A DNA stretch of 64,000 nt from AA29 sp041481445 (GCA_041481445.1 JBGPBV010000011.1:16356-80355); one strand, 5' to 3'; positions 25,982 to 34,470 are shown, numbered from the stretch's first letter. Program-made: numbers and translations. The notes: a model not told the origin generated them from the sequence alone.

Positions 25982-26869
25982 TCAGTCCTCCAGGGCGCTG
26001 CGGGCCGCGCGCTCCGCGATCTCGAGGACCTTCGCCGCCCGGTCGAGGGAGGCGAACGCCTCCCCCAGCGGCAGGCTGATCTCCGGGAGCTGGCGCATCC
26101 ATTCCATCAGCGAGGGCGAGACGGTGGCCAGCTCTCGGAGCTGGGTGGCCGCCTTTCCATAGGCGGGGTCGCGCGGCAGGGTGGCCAGGCTCTCCCGGAT
26201 GGTGGCGCGCGCCGCCGCCATCTGGTCCGCGGCCTCTTCGAGCGGCCCGCGCAGGGTATCGCCACCTTTCCCGCGTGAGGCCTCGCGCCCCGGGCGCCCG
26301 GTGCGGGCGGCGCCCAGGACCTCCTCGACCATGCCCGGCAGCGGAGTGACCGCCTTGACCACCGACGAGAGCGTCTCCGCCAGCAGGGGCGACACCCGCG
26401 CGAACTCGCGCAGGGGCTCGGTCAGCGGCTCGTAGTCTTCGGCCCGCGGGAGCCGCAGCAGCGATTCCGCCCAGCCGTGGTGCGTGGCCGCCAGCGTCTC
26501 CGCGACCTCGCCCAGGCTCCGCGCCGCCATGTCCAGCGGCCCCACCGCCGCGCGCACCGCCTCCAGGCTCTCCACCAGCCGGGGCGCGCTCTGCGCGAGC
26601 TCGTAGAGGTGGTCGGCCAGTGGCTCGAAGTCCTCGGCCCGCGGCAGCTCGGCCGCGGAACGGGCCAGGAGGTCGGCACTCTCGCCCAGCCGCGTCACGA
26701 GGCCGGCGGGCGCGGACATCGCATCCGTGTTCGCGGCCACGACCTGTCGCAGCGCCGCCACCTCCTCGCGCAGCGCGGCCAGGACCCCTTCGACGGACGT
26801 CGTGCCGGCGGTCGCCGGGGCCGCGGGGCGGCGGCGCGGAGCCGGCTTGCGCTTCGCGGCGTTCGGCAT
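25982..26869 (-). CDS. Helical protein with three internal repeats, unknown
   Basis: 295 aa. A basic Lys/Arg/Pro/Ala N-terminal tail (residues 1-22) precedes an all-helical body. A unit of about 30 residues recurs three times, from L75 (LPRAEDFEPLADHLYELA), L140 (LPRAEDYEPLTEPLREFA) and L231 (LPRDPAYGKAATQLRELA), each followed by an S(A/V)SP-like turn and Leu. No family recognised. The ATG at 26869 is chosen because TATTAA lies 10 bases upstream and AAGGTG could serve as ribosome site. The next gene on this strand is the TolR/ExbD protein. Confidence 0.75.
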   Translation of the reverse strand: MPNAAKRKPAPRRRPAAPATAGTTSVEGVLAALREEVAALRQVVAANTDAMSAPAGLVTRLGESADLLARSAAELPRAEDFEPLADHLYELAQSAPRLVESLEAVRAAVGPLDMAARSLGEVAETLAATHHGWAESLLRLPRAEDYEPLTEPLREFARVSPLLAETLSSVVKAVTPLPGMVEEVLGAARTGRPGREASRGKGGDTLRGPLEEAADQMAAARATIRESLATLPRDPAYGKAATQLRELATVSPSLMEWMRQLPEISLPLGEAFASLDRAAKVLEIAERAARSALED

Positions 26870-26911
26870 GACGCACACCTTAATACACACGGCGGCGCCG
26901 CCGGTTCCGGG

Positions 26912-26917
26912 TAGACT
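26912..26917 (+). promoter_or_regulatory. TAGACT -10 box, leaderless-type
   Basis: TAGACT followed by 7 bases and the ATG at 26925, with no room for a ribosome site. It fixes the start of the DUF4190 protein. No -35 box is recognisable. Confidence 0.5.
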
Positions 26918-26924
26918 CCGCCGC

Positions 26925-27629
26925 ATGCCCGAGACCGCGCCTGGTCCGCGGCGACGTGGCTACGCGATCGCCTCGCTGGTCCTCGGGATCCTGAGCATCC
27001 CGACTCTCGGCCTTCTCCTGGTCGGGGCGATGCTGGCGGTCGTCCTCGGCGTGGTAGGGGTGGTCAAGGCCAGCCGCGAGCCCGACGAGTACGGCGGAAG
27101 GGAGCTCGCGGTCGGTGGGATCGTGCTCGCCGCCATCTCCGTCCTGATCATGCCGATCCTGATCGGGATCGGGGCCGGGATCGCCGTTCCGTTTCTCCCG
27201 CGCATGCGAGTGGCCGGCAACGAGCAGAGGGCGATCGCCGACGTGCGGCACGTGATGGAGGCGGAAGAGCGATACCGGCGGGTCAATGGCGGCTACTTCG
27301 GCACGCTCGAGTGCCTGGCGGAGCCGGATCAGTGCGTGCCGGGCTTCCACGGATCCTCGCTGGTCGCCGGCGACGCGCTCTCCCCGGATGCTCCGCGCGG
27401 CTACCACCACCGGTTCTACGCGGGTCCTGCCGTGGACGTCGCGCCCTTCGCACCTGCGACCCCCAGCCTCCGCGCGTACGCCTACGTGGCCTTTCCGGCC
27501 CAGCCGGGACGGACGGGCTTTCGTTCGTTCTGCGGCGACAGCACCGGCCGGCTCTGCTACGTCGAGCGCATCGGCGACATGGTGGTCAGAGGGGGCAGGT
27601 GCCCGATCGTGTGCCGGGCCGTGAACTGA
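26925..27629 (+). CDS. DUF4190 domain protein with pilin-like C-terminal part
   Basis: 234 aa. Residues about 12-75 contain two hydrophobic segments in the DUF4190 pattern (YAIASLVLGILSIP and LAVGGIVLAAISVL). A third hydrophobic stretch then leads into a soluble part (AIADVRHVMEAEERYRRVNGG, then YFGTLECLAEPDQC) that resembles the post-helix region of pseudopilin-like proteins, with four or more cysteines likely to form disulfides. Function unknown. The last 73 bases overlap the convergent DUF58 gene. Confidence 0.8.
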   Translation: MPETAPGPRRRGYAIASLVLGILSIPTLGLLLVGAMLAVVLGVVGVVKASREPDEYGGRELAVGGIVLAAISVLIMPILIGIGAGIAVPFLPRMRVAGNEQRAIADVRHVMEAEERYRRVNGGYFGTLECLAEPDQCVPGFHGSSLVAGDALSPDAPRGYHHRFYAGPAVDVAPFAPATPSLRAYAYVAFPAQPGRTGFRSFCGDSTGRLCYVERIGDMVVRGGRCPIVCRAVN

Positions 27630-28936
27630 CGCGCCCCCCGACCCGACCGGCGCGAGGCCCCGAGATAGGATTCGAGCGTCCGCCAGGCGAGCTGGTCGGC
27701 CGCCGCCACCGCGACCGCGATGCCCGCGCGCTGGAGCCGCCGGCCCAGCCGGCGGTTGGCCAGCAGCATCTCGAGGCTCGCCGTCTTGGCGAACGCCTCC
27801 TCCGGCCGCTCCGGCCGGCCCAGGGCCAATCGTACGAGGTCCGGGTCCTCCAGGTTGACGAGCACGGGCCGATGCTTTCGGGCCAGGCGCACGAGGGCGG
27901 CCTGGAGCAGCTCCGCCGCCGCGAGGTCCACGACGGAGGTCAGCAGCATCACGGTGGCGCGCCGGGGCTCGACCGCGGAGGCCGTCTCCACGGCCAGGTC
28001 GTACGCGGGCTCGGCCAGCCGCGCCTCGAGGTCGTAGAGCGCGGCGTAGGCCTCGCCGGCGGCGCGACTCCCCGAATGGGCGCGGACCATGCGCTCGATG
28101 CGGTCGGAGAACCCGACGACGGTGACGCGGTCGCCGCGGCTGAGGCCGACGCGGACGAGGGCCAGCGCCGCCGCCAGGGCGTGGTCGAGCTTGCTGCGCC
28201 CGCCGTCGGTCGAGGCCATCGCGCGCGCGCAATCGAGCAGCACCACCAGCCGCGTCCCGCGCTCCCAGGTGTCCTCGCGCGTGATCAGCCGGCCCCGCTG
28301 CGCCGAGGCCTTCCACTGGATCCGCGTGGGGGGATCGCCCGGCTGGTAGTCGCGCAGGGCGTACGGCTCCGTGCCCGTCCCGCGGAGCCGCAGCGGTGCG
28401 CGTCCCAGCTCGCGGCGGTGGGCCAGCGCGAGCAGGCGACCCACCCGCCCCTGCCAGCGCGTCTGCGGATAGACGCGCCGGACCCCTTCCGGCAGGACGT
28501 CGCGCTGGGCCCAGGCCAGGCCCCAGGGGCCGAGGACGCGCACGGTGAGGGGGCCGACCATGTGCTCCCCGCGCCGGACGGGCACGATCGTGTACTCCCA
28601 CTGCACCTCGTCCGGGGCGGCGCCCACGAGCCGCTGGCGGAGGGGTTGGTCGGCGAGCGCGGGATGGAGGGCCTCGCGCGCCACGACCACGACGCCAGCC
28701 GGCGCGGAAACCCGGACCCCCACCCGGGCCGCCGCGCCCTGCACCAGGAGCGGAGGCCAGCTGCGCACGGCTCTCACCGGCACCGCCGCCGCCCGCCGTC
28801 CGTCCACCACCATGGCGATGACGATCAACACGTCCGCCGCCATCGCCACCGCCGCCATCCAGGGCACCGCCACCGCGACGGCGAGGGCCAGGGTGGCCAC
28901 TCCGGCGGCCAGGATGGCCCGCGGCGCCGGCATCAT
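27557..28936 (-). CDS. DUF58 domain protein (MoxR partner)
   Basis: 459 aa. Two hydrophobic segments occur at the N-terminus (residues about 6-45). The DUF58 signature follows: RDYQPGDPPTRIQWKASAQ and the VWA-like core LVVLLDCARAMAS with a MIDAS-type Ser region. DUF58 proteins accompany MoxR ATPases and are thought to act in metal insertion or envelope-complex assembly. The start (ATGATG) overlaps the MoxR stop. The C-terminal 25 or so residues are encoded in the region that overlaps the convergent gene. Confidence 0.88.
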   Translation of the reverse strand: MMPAPRAILAAGVATLALAVAVAVPWMAAVAMAADVLIVIAMVVDGRRAAAVPVRAVRSWPPLLVQGAAARVGVRVSAPAGVVVVAREALHPALADQPLRQRLVGAAPDEVQWEYTIVPVRRGEHMVGPLTVRVLGPWGLAWAQRDVLPEGVRRVYPQTRWQGRVGRLLALAHRRELGRAPLRLRGTGTEPYALRDYQPGDPPTRIQWKASAQRGRLITREDTWERGTRLVVLLDCARAMASTDGGRSKLDHALAAALALVRVGLSRGDRVTVVGFSDRIERMVRAHSGSRAAGEAYAALYDLEARLAEPAYDLAVETASAVEPRRATVMLLTSVVDLAAAELLQAALVRLARKHRPVLVNLEDPDLVRLALGRPERPEEAFAKTASLEMLLANRRLGRRLQRAGIAVAVAAADQLAWRTLESYLGASRRSGRGARQFTARHTIGHLPPLTTMSPMRST

Positions 28937-29895
28937 CGGCGCGGCACGTCCACGGAGGCGGCGGTCTGCTGGAGGATCTGGGCCGGCGTCTGTCCCTCGA
29001 GCTCCGACTCCGCCTTGACGATCAGGCGATGGCCCCAGCACGGCACCAGGAAGCGCTTGAAGTCGTCCGGCAGCACGAAGTCGCGCCCGGCGATCAGCGC
29101 GGCCGCCCGTGCCGTCTCGAGCAGGGACAGGGCGCCGCGGGGGCTGACTCCGAGCTCGACGTGGGGCGAGCGCCGCACCGCGTCGGCCAGCGCGGCCAGG
29201 TAGGGAAGCAGCTCGGGAGCGACGTGGGCCTCCCGGCTCGCCGCGCGCAGGGCGCACGCCTCGTCCGGGCTGACGATCGCCTCCGGCAGGCGTCCTCCGC
29301 TCCAGCCTCCGAGCTCGCCGCTCACCGCCCGCCGGTACAGCTCGATCTCGGAGGCGGCATCCGGCAGCCCCATGTCGATCTTCAAGAGGAAGCGGTCGAG
29401 CTGCGCCTCGGGCAGGGGATAGGTGCCCTCGAACTCGACGGGGTTCTCCGTGGCCATGACGAAGAACTCGGGCGCCAGGGGGTGGGAAGTGCCGTCGATC
29501 GTGACCTGGCGTTCCTGCATCGCTTCCAGGAGCGCGGACTGCGTCTTGGGGGGCGTGCGGTTGATCTCGTCCGCCATCAGCACCTGCGTGAACACCGGTC
29601 CCCGGCTCAGGCGGAAGGCCTGGGACGAGGGCTCGAACACGTTCATCCCGATGAGGTCGGTGGGCATCACGTCGGGGGTGAACTGGACGCGCGCGAAGCG
29701 GAGGCCCAGGGCGGAGGCGAACGCGCGGGCCAGGAGCGTCTTGCCGATGCCCGGCACGCCTTCGAGCAGGGCATGGCCGCCCGCGATGTAGGCGGCGAGG
29801 AGGCACTCCGTGGCCGCGCGTTGCCCCAGGACCACTCCGTCGAGGGCGCCCAGGAGGCGTGCCGCCGTCTCCGCACGCGGGTTGGTGACGCTCAT
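28933..29895 (-). CDS. MoxR-family AAA+ ATPase
   Basis: 320 aa. Walker A GVPGIGKTLLARAFA, Walker B LMADEINRTPPKTQSALLEAM, sensor 1 VMATENPVEFEGTYPLPEAQ and sensor 2 region LGVSPRGALSLLETA are all present. MoxR ATPases are chaperone-like and work with the VWA/DUF58 proteins beside them. The gene overlaps DUF4350 upstream (ATGA) and DUF58 downstream (ATGA). Confidence 0.93.
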   Translation of the reverse strand: MSVTNPRAETAARLLGALDGVVLGQRAATECLLAAYIAGGHALLEGVPGIGKTLLARAFASALGLRFARVQFTPDVMPTDLIGMNVFEPSSQAFRLSRGPVFTQVLMADEINRTPPKTQSALLEAMQERQVTIDGTSHPLAPEFFVMATENPVEFEGTYPLPEAQLDRFLLKIDMGLPDAASEIELYRRAVSGELGGWSGGRLPEAIVSPDEACALRAASREAHVAPELLPYLAALADAVRRSPHVELGVSPRGALSLLETARAAALIAGRDFVLPDDFKRFLVPCWGHRLIVKAESELEGQTPAQILQQTAASVDVPRR

Positions 29896-30965
29896 GCGCT
29901 GTCGTCCTTCCGTGATTGCGCGGCGCCGATCTGCCGGGCCAGCGCCAGCAGCTCCCGTCCGCCGGCCACCGGCGGCGAAGCCAGGGTCAGTCGAGGGTCC
30001 AGCTCCTGGGCTCGAGCCACGAGCCGGCGGGCCGCCTCGCCATGGTGACCGAGACGGTCGTGCAGCGTCCCCAGGCCGATCAGGAAGGTGGCCGCCGAGC
30101 CTCCGGGCACGGCCTCGTCGCGCCAGGCGGGACCGAACCGCCGCACGACGGCCAGGGCGCACAGCCCGTACAGGAACGCGATCTGGAGCACGTACAGGAG
30201 CAGGATCCGCTGGGGACCGGTCACGGCGGGGCCGGGCTCCGCGCGAAGCCCGTGGTGGAACTCGTCGAAGAGCCAGGCCGCGTCCCCGAGGTCCCGGCGC
30301 AGGGTCTCCAGCAGGTCGGCGTTGCCGGGACCGAGGAGCCGCGCATTGGCGAACACGTCGGCCGGCAGCACCACGACGCGGCCGCGCCGCCGCGGGAACG
30401 AGAAGGCGACCGGCCGACCCCGGCCGTCGCGGAGGAGGACGGTCGCCGCCGGCGGCGCCCCCGGCGCGCGTCGCAGGGCGGTGATCCGCACCTCGCGGGG
30501 CCCGTCCGGGGGCTCGCCGGCCAGCGTCCATTCCTCGGACGCGTACGCCCACCAGGCGCGCGGCCGGAGCGGCGGTGGCGGCCGGCGATCCTGCCAGGAG
30601 AGGCCCAGGGCCCTCCCGACGTCCGTCTCCGCGTCGTCCGGATGGTCCGTGTAGGCGAGGAGGACCGCGCCACCCTGCTGGAGCTGGCGCTCCACGGCGG
30701 AGGTCGTGTCCTCGAAGGCCAGGCGCTGCCAGGGGAATGCCAGCACGAGCACGCCGCGGCCCGGCGGCTCGTCGAGGTCGTGGTCGATGAGCGCCACGCG
30801 CGTCCCCGTCTCCTCCAGGTACCGGCGCGCGGCCAGCCAGCCGCTGGCGGCGCGGGAGAGGCTGCTCGCGTCGGCCGATCCCTGCGAGCCGAGAAGGACG
30901 ATCCCGGCCATGGCCATGAGCAGGGTCGCGGCCACCGCTGTGAGCACGAGGCGCCGCTCGCTCAC
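29892..30965 (-). CDS. DUF4350 domain membrane protein
   Basis: 357 aa. An N-terminal helix (residues about 8-28) is followed by a periplasmic domain (SGWLAARRYLEETGTRVAL, GGAVLLAYTDHPDD, FEFHHGL-like LFDEFHHGLR) and a late helix (ILLLYVLQIAFLYGLCALAVV) with a cytoplasmic tail. This arrangement matches DUF4350 proteins that occur in MoxR operons. Function unknown. GTG start in a GTGA overlap with the DUF4129 gene. Confidence 0.8.
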   Translation of the reverse strand: MSERRLVLTAVAATLLMAMAGIVLLGSQGSADASSLSRAASGWLAARRYLEETGTRVALIDHDLDEPPGRGVLVLAFPWQRLAFEDTTSAVERQLQQGGAVLLAYTDHPDDAETDVGRALGLSWQDRRPPPPLRPRAWWAYASEEWTLAGEPPDGPREVRITALRRAPGAPPAATVLLRDGRGRPVAFSFPRRRGRVVVLPADVFANARLLGPGNADLLETLRRDLGDAAWLFDEFHHGLRAEPGPAVTGPQRILLLYVLQIAFLYGLCALAVVRRFGPAWRDEAVPGGSAATFLIGLGTLHDRLGHHGEAARRLVARAQELDPRLTLASPPVAGGRELLALARQIGAAQSRKDDSA

Positions 30966-31567
30966 GCCAGCGCCTCCTCACCCCGGCGCAGGAACCGCCG
31001 AATGGCCTCCGCCCCTGGCCGCTCGGCCCCGTAGAGGAGGCGGTCGAGGGCGACGGCGAGGGGCGCCAGGTCCGGACGGTTCGCGTGGGCGAGCAGCTCG
31101 CGGCTGGTCCACGCGGGGTCCACCCGCGCGTCCGAGACCGCGCGCGCGAACCACCACCACAGCGCCTCGAGCGCCCCCGACAGGTCGCCCGCCCCGAGCC
31201 GGCCCTCGATCTCCCGCCGCCAGGCACCGCGGTCGCGCTCGGGAGGGCCGGCGGCGGCGGGCACGCGGTACGGCGGGGAGGCGGCTCCGGCCGCCCGGCG
31301 CCGGCGCCGCGTCTGCAGCACCGCGCGCACGACGAAGGCGAGCACGGCCAGGACGAGGACGGCCGCCGCCACCGTCATCCAGGCGCCGATCGCGCCCCCG
31401 ATCTCGTGCAGGCCGCGCGCACGGGGGAACCACCGCTCGACCCACGCCGAGAACGCCTCCGCCAGCGCCCGCGCATACCCGGGCCAGGCCGGCCGCGGCA
31501 CGTTCTGGTCCACGCCGCTCTCGCGCACCACGCGCTGGAGGACCTCGAGGTCGGCGCGCGGGGTCAC
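30962..31567 (-). CDS. DUF4129 domain protein
   Basis: 201 aa. One transmembrane helix (GAWMTVAAAVLVLAVLAFVV, residues about 61-80) is followed by a basic linker and the DUF4129 region with LGAGDLSGALEALWWWFAR and ARVDPAWTSRELLAHA. In other bacteria this domain forms the C-terminus of transglutaminase-like membrane proteins; here it stands alone. GTG start in a GTGA overlap with the upstream membrane protein. Confidence 0.82.
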   Translation of the reverse strand: MTPRADLEVLQRVVRESGVDQNVPRPAWPGYARALAEAFSAWVERWFPRARGLHEIGGAIGAWMTVAAAVLVLAVLAFVVRAVLQTRRRRRAAGAASPPYRVPAAAGPPERDRGAWRREIEGRLGAGDLSGALEALWWWFARAVSDARVDPAWTSRELLAHANRPDLAPLAVALDRLLYGAERPGAEAIRRFLRRGEEALA

Positions 31568-32469
31568 GGCTGGCGTCGCGCGCGGTGGCGCTCCACCAGG
31601 CTGGCCACGGCCGCTTCCAGGTCCAGGCCCTCCTTGCGCCGTCGGACGTCGAAGAACAGGAGGGCGATGCCGAAGGAGACGTAGAGGTACACGGCGCTGT
31701 TGGTGAGCGCGCCCAGCATCTGCGTGGGTACCTGCACCCAGGTCATGCGGGCCATGAGCTGGGCGGGGTCCGGCCGCTGGCCGCCCGCCACGTCGCGGAA
31801 CATGACGAGCTGCTGGAGGATGATGAACGGGAGCTGGACGAGGAGGTTGATCGTGTAGCCGAGCATGCTGCCGACGATCACGGTGACGAAGACGTGGAGG
31901 CGCGGATCGGCGTCGAATTGCCGCTGCGGGTTGTAGCGGGCCAGCTCCGAGCTCCGTCCCATGGCCGACCTCCCGAAGCGCGACTCCTCGATCATCACGG
32001 GCACGATGAAGGCGTAGAGGAGGCCGAGGTAGAGCCCAGGCAGCAGGCAGAACAGCGAGCCCAGGGCCACCACGAAGCCGACGAGCAGGAACGTCCCCAG
32101 CGCCCGCGGCTGCACCATCGCGCCCCAGGCGCGCCGCATGGACACCTCGCGCCCCGCCAGGGCGTCCGTCGCCGCCGCGAACATCGCGCCGTAGCCCAGG
32201 CCGGACACCGCGATGAAGACGAGCATCGCGAACACGAACAGGCCTCCGCCGACGATCACGCGTGTCATGTCCGTGTGCCGGGCCTGCGCCGACGCGAACA
32301 CGTCGCCGAAGAAGAGGCCCTGGACCAGCGGCAGCGCTCCCGCGGACAGGGCCAGGGGGATCGCGGCCGCGGGATAGATCCGCTTGAAGTGGCGGCGCGC
32401 GTGCCGCACCGCCTCGTCCAGCATCTGCCGGAAGGGAACCGCGGGCGCGAGCGTCGCCGCCGTCGTCAC
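31564..32469 (-). CDS. Polytopic membrane protein of the MoxR operon
   Basis: 301 aa with about six hydrophobic segments and the stretch FCLLPGLYLGLLYAFIVPVM-IEE, a pattern seen in YciC/glycerophosphodiester phosphodiesterase membrane-domain-like proteins. No catalytic site is visible. It starts with GTG in a GTGA overlap with the SpoIIM-like gene. Conserved position in the operon suggests it belongs to the same envelope complex. Confidence 0.78.
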   Translation of the reverse strand: MTTAATLAPAVPFRQMLDEAVRHARRHFKRIYPAAAIPLALSAGALPLVQGLFFGDVFASAQARHTDMTRVIVGGGLFVFAMLVFIAVSGLGYGAMFAAATDALAGREVSMRRAWGAMVQPRALGTFLLVGFVVALGSLFCLLPGLYLGLLYAFIVPVMIEESRFGRSAMGRSSELARYNPQRQFDADPRLHVFVTVIVGSMLGYTINLLVQLPFIILQQLVMFRDVAGGQRPDPAQLMARMTWVQVPTQMLGALTNSAVYLYVSFGIALLFFDVRRRKEGLDLEAAVASLVERHRARRQP

Positions 32470-33419
32470 GAGAGTCGGGGGTTCCAGGCCAGGAGCAGGA
32501 AGACGGCCTCCAGGGCCAGCCCGAGCGAGAGCTTGAGGGTGGCGGGCACGGCGGGGGCGGGAGAGATCACGGCCTCGACCACGCCCAGGAGAAGGAACCA
32601 CGGCAGGCACCCGACGAGCAGGATCAGGGCTTCGCGGGTGGCCCGGGCGAGGGCAAGGCGGCGCGGCACGTCCTCCGCCGCCACCAGCGCCTGGCCGAGG
32701 GCGAGCCCGCCGGCGGCGGTGGTGAGGATGAGCGTGATCTCGAGCGGCCCGTGCGCGGACACGAACTCGAGCAGGTCGCCGGCCAGGCCGTAGTGAAGGG
32801 TCGTGGCCACGACGGCGCCGAGGAGGAAGCCGTTGAGGAGGATCACGTAGAGGGCGCCCAGACCCAGCGCCGCGCCCCCGGCCCACCCCGCGATGGCGAC
32901 CGACATGTTGTTGGTGGCGATGCCGGACGAGGTCACGGACGGCGGGACGGTGCTCACGAGCGACTCCGTCCACAGGTGTCCGCGGCGCAGGCCTTCGACG
33001 GCCTCGCGGCCGAGGATCGCCGTGCCCGCGCCGGGCTGGACGATCGCGAGGGCGGCGCCGAAGACGAGGGCGGTCGTGAACAGCGCGAAAGCCGCCGCCA
33101 GGTGCACGGCATGGGCGCGGAAGGCGAGGGGGAACCGCCGGGCGAAGAACTCGCCCAGGCCGGGCAGGTGGTCCACCGTATCGCGGTGGAGCCAGTGCGT
33201 GCCTTGCAGGGCGAGCCGTCGCAGGCGGGTGGCGGCGCCCGTGCCCGGGAAGCGCGCCGCCACCAGCGCGTGATCGTGCATCACCTGGCGGTAGGAGAGG
33301 GCCATCGCCTCGAGGTCGTCGTAGCCCAGCTTCCGGGGATCGGCATGGGCGTCGCGCAGGCGGCGCTCGAACCCGTCCCAGACCGCCGAGCGCAGGCGCA
33401 CGAGCGTCTGGTACTCCAA
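32466..33419 (-). CDS. Stage II sporulation protein M (SpoIIM)-like membrane protein
   Basis: 317 aa. A soluble N-terminal part (YQTLVRLRSAVWDGFERRL) is followed by hydrophobic segments with the SpoIIM/DUF95 features NNMSVAIAGWAGGAALGLG and LLEFVSAHGPLEITLI. The name is inherited from Bacillus; in non-sporulating bacteria these proteins occur in MoxR operons with no defined role. The TTG start at 33419 has GGAGG seven bases upstream and follows the RDD stop by one base. Confidence 0.85.
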   Translation of the reverse strand: MEYQTLVRLRSAVWDGFERRLRDAHADPRKLGYDDLEAMALSYRQVMHDHALVAARFPGTGAATRLRRLALQGTHWLHRDTVDHLPGLGEFFARRFPLAFRAHAVHLAAAFALFTTALVFGAALAIVQPGAGTAILGREAVEGLRRGHLWTESLVSTVPPSVTSSGIATNNMSVAIAGWAGGAALGLGALYVILLNGFLLGAVVATTLHYGLAGDLLEFVSAHGPLEITLILTTAAGGLALGQALVAAEDVPRRLALARATREALILLVGCLPWFLLLGVVEAVISPAPAVPATLKLSLGLALEAVFLLLAWNPRLS

Positions 33420-33420
33420 C

Positions 33421-34128
33421 TCAGGCCTCCGTCGCCTCGACGAGGCGGCGCAGCGCCTCGACCGGCCCGAGCCCGGGGTCGATGCTGGCGGCCAGGTCCG
33501 GATCGTCCTCCGCGATGCACCCGAGGAGCTGCCCGGCCAGCCGCTGCGCCCTCCAGGCCTCCATGTCGCGGGCGCGGCGAAGGAAGGTCTCGAGCAGGGC
33601 CGCCTCCTGCGCGTCCCACCCGCGCGGCGTGCGGCGGGCGACCGTCTCTCGCGCCGGCGCGTGGACGTGCACCACCAGCGTCCCCCCGAGGCGATCCCCC
33701 AGCCGCCGGGCCAGCCCATCGGTGGCCATCATCGGGACGCCCACGAGCAGGTCCACCGTGCGCACCGCGTTCCGGATGAGGAACGCCGAGGTGCCCGGGC
33801 GCCCCCCGTCCCGCGTGACCACGCGCAGGCCGAGCGCCCACTTCCCGAAGGTCTGGCCCTGCCGCGCGATCTCCAGGCCGGCGAAGTAGCCGTACTCGAT
33901 GACGAAGAAGCCGATCAGGAACGCGGCCAACGCCCACCATCCGAGCTTGGCCAGGCCGCCGACCAATGCGCAGCTCACGCCCCAGACGATGACGACGATG
34001 CCCACGATCAGGTAGTCGAGGAACGCGGAGAGGGCACGGCTGCCCGCCCCCGCGATCGGGAGCTCGAGCGGGATGTTGTCCAGCCCGAGGACCGTGGCCT
34101 CGGACGAGCCGCCGTCTTCCACGCGCAA
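33421..34128 (-). CDS. RDD family membrane protein
   Basis: About 235 aa. The RDD domain contains two to three hydrophobic segments with the conserved basic/acidic residues SRALSAFLDYLIVG and GLEIARQGQTFGKWALGLRVV. A soluble C-terminal region of about 80 residues follows. It is the first gene of the MoxR operon. The start is uncertain: TTG at 34128 has GAGG six bases upstream; GTG at 34122 is possible; TTG at 34158 is less likely because it overlaps the likely -10 box. Confidence 0.82.
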   Translation of the reverse strand: MRVEDGGSSEATVLGLDNIPLELPIAGAGSRALSAFLDYLIVGIVVIVWGVSCALVGGLAKLGWWALAAFLIGFFVIEYGYFAGLEIARQGQTFGKWALGLRVVTRDGGRPGTSAFLIRNAVRTVDLLVGVPMMATDGLARRLGDRLGGTLVVHVHAPARETVARRTPRGWDAQEAALLETFLRRARDMEAWRAQRLAGQLLGCIAEDDPDLAASIDPGLGPVEALRRLVEATEA

Positions 34129-34157
34129 GGGACCCCTCGAGTGCAGGAGGAGGCCCA

Positions 34158-34163
34158 AGTGTA
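34158..34163 (-). promoter_or_regulatory. TACACT -10-like box for the MoxR operon
   Basis: TACACT on the minus strand, 29 bases before the preferred RDD start, back-to-back with the TATGAT at 34169-34174 that faces the other way. Confidence 0.35.
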
Positions 34164-34168
34164 CGTTC

Positions 34169-34174
34169 TATGAT
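34169..34174 (+). promoter_or_regulatory. TATGAT -10 box before a small gene
   Basis: TATGAT on the plus strand with 5 bases to the GTG at 34180, again leaderless-type spacing. Confidence 0.45.
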
Positions 34175-34179
34175 GCAGC

Positions 34180-34401
34180 GTGACCATCGAGGAGGACGCA
34201 CGCGCGGTCTGGGACTATCACCACGTGAACGACACGCAGGAGGACGTCATCCACATCATGGTCGGCGACCTGCAACGCCTCCTCGTGTACGGGCGGAGAG
34301 GGTGGTCGATCCCGCAGGTTGTTCCCCCCGGGGTGATGGCGGCGTTCCATCGCCTCCGGGAGGCGGGATACACGAAGAGGCTGCTGCCGGAGGCGGAGTG
34401 A
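34180..34401 (+). CDS. Small hypothetical protein
   Basis: 73 aa, acidic N-terminus (MTIEEDARAVWDYHHVND), then VIHIMVGDLQRLLVYG and a Pro-rich turn, ending KRLLPEAE. No family recognised. Support comes from the TATGAT box five bases before the GTG and from filling the gap between the MoxR operon and rho. Its composition looks soluble and protein-like rather than the Arg/Pro-rich pattern of spurious frames here. It could still be chance. Confidence 0.5.
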   Translation: MTIEEDARAVWDYHHVNDTQEDVIHIMVGDLQRLLVYGRRGWSIPQVVPPGVMAAFHRLREAGYTKRLLPEAE

Positions 34402-34441
34402 CGCAGGTCGCCGCCCGGCCGGAGCCCGCCCGCTTCGGGGA

Positions 34442-34470
34442 TTGACACGCGCGAACGGTTTCGATAGCTT
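34442..34470 (+). promoter_or_regulatory. Sigma-70 promoter of rho
   Basis: TTGACA at 34442-34447, a 17-base spacer and TAGCTT at 34465-34470. Transcription would begin near 34477, giving a leader of about 65 bases before the rho ATG. This is the best canonical promoter in the window. Confidence 0.7.
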
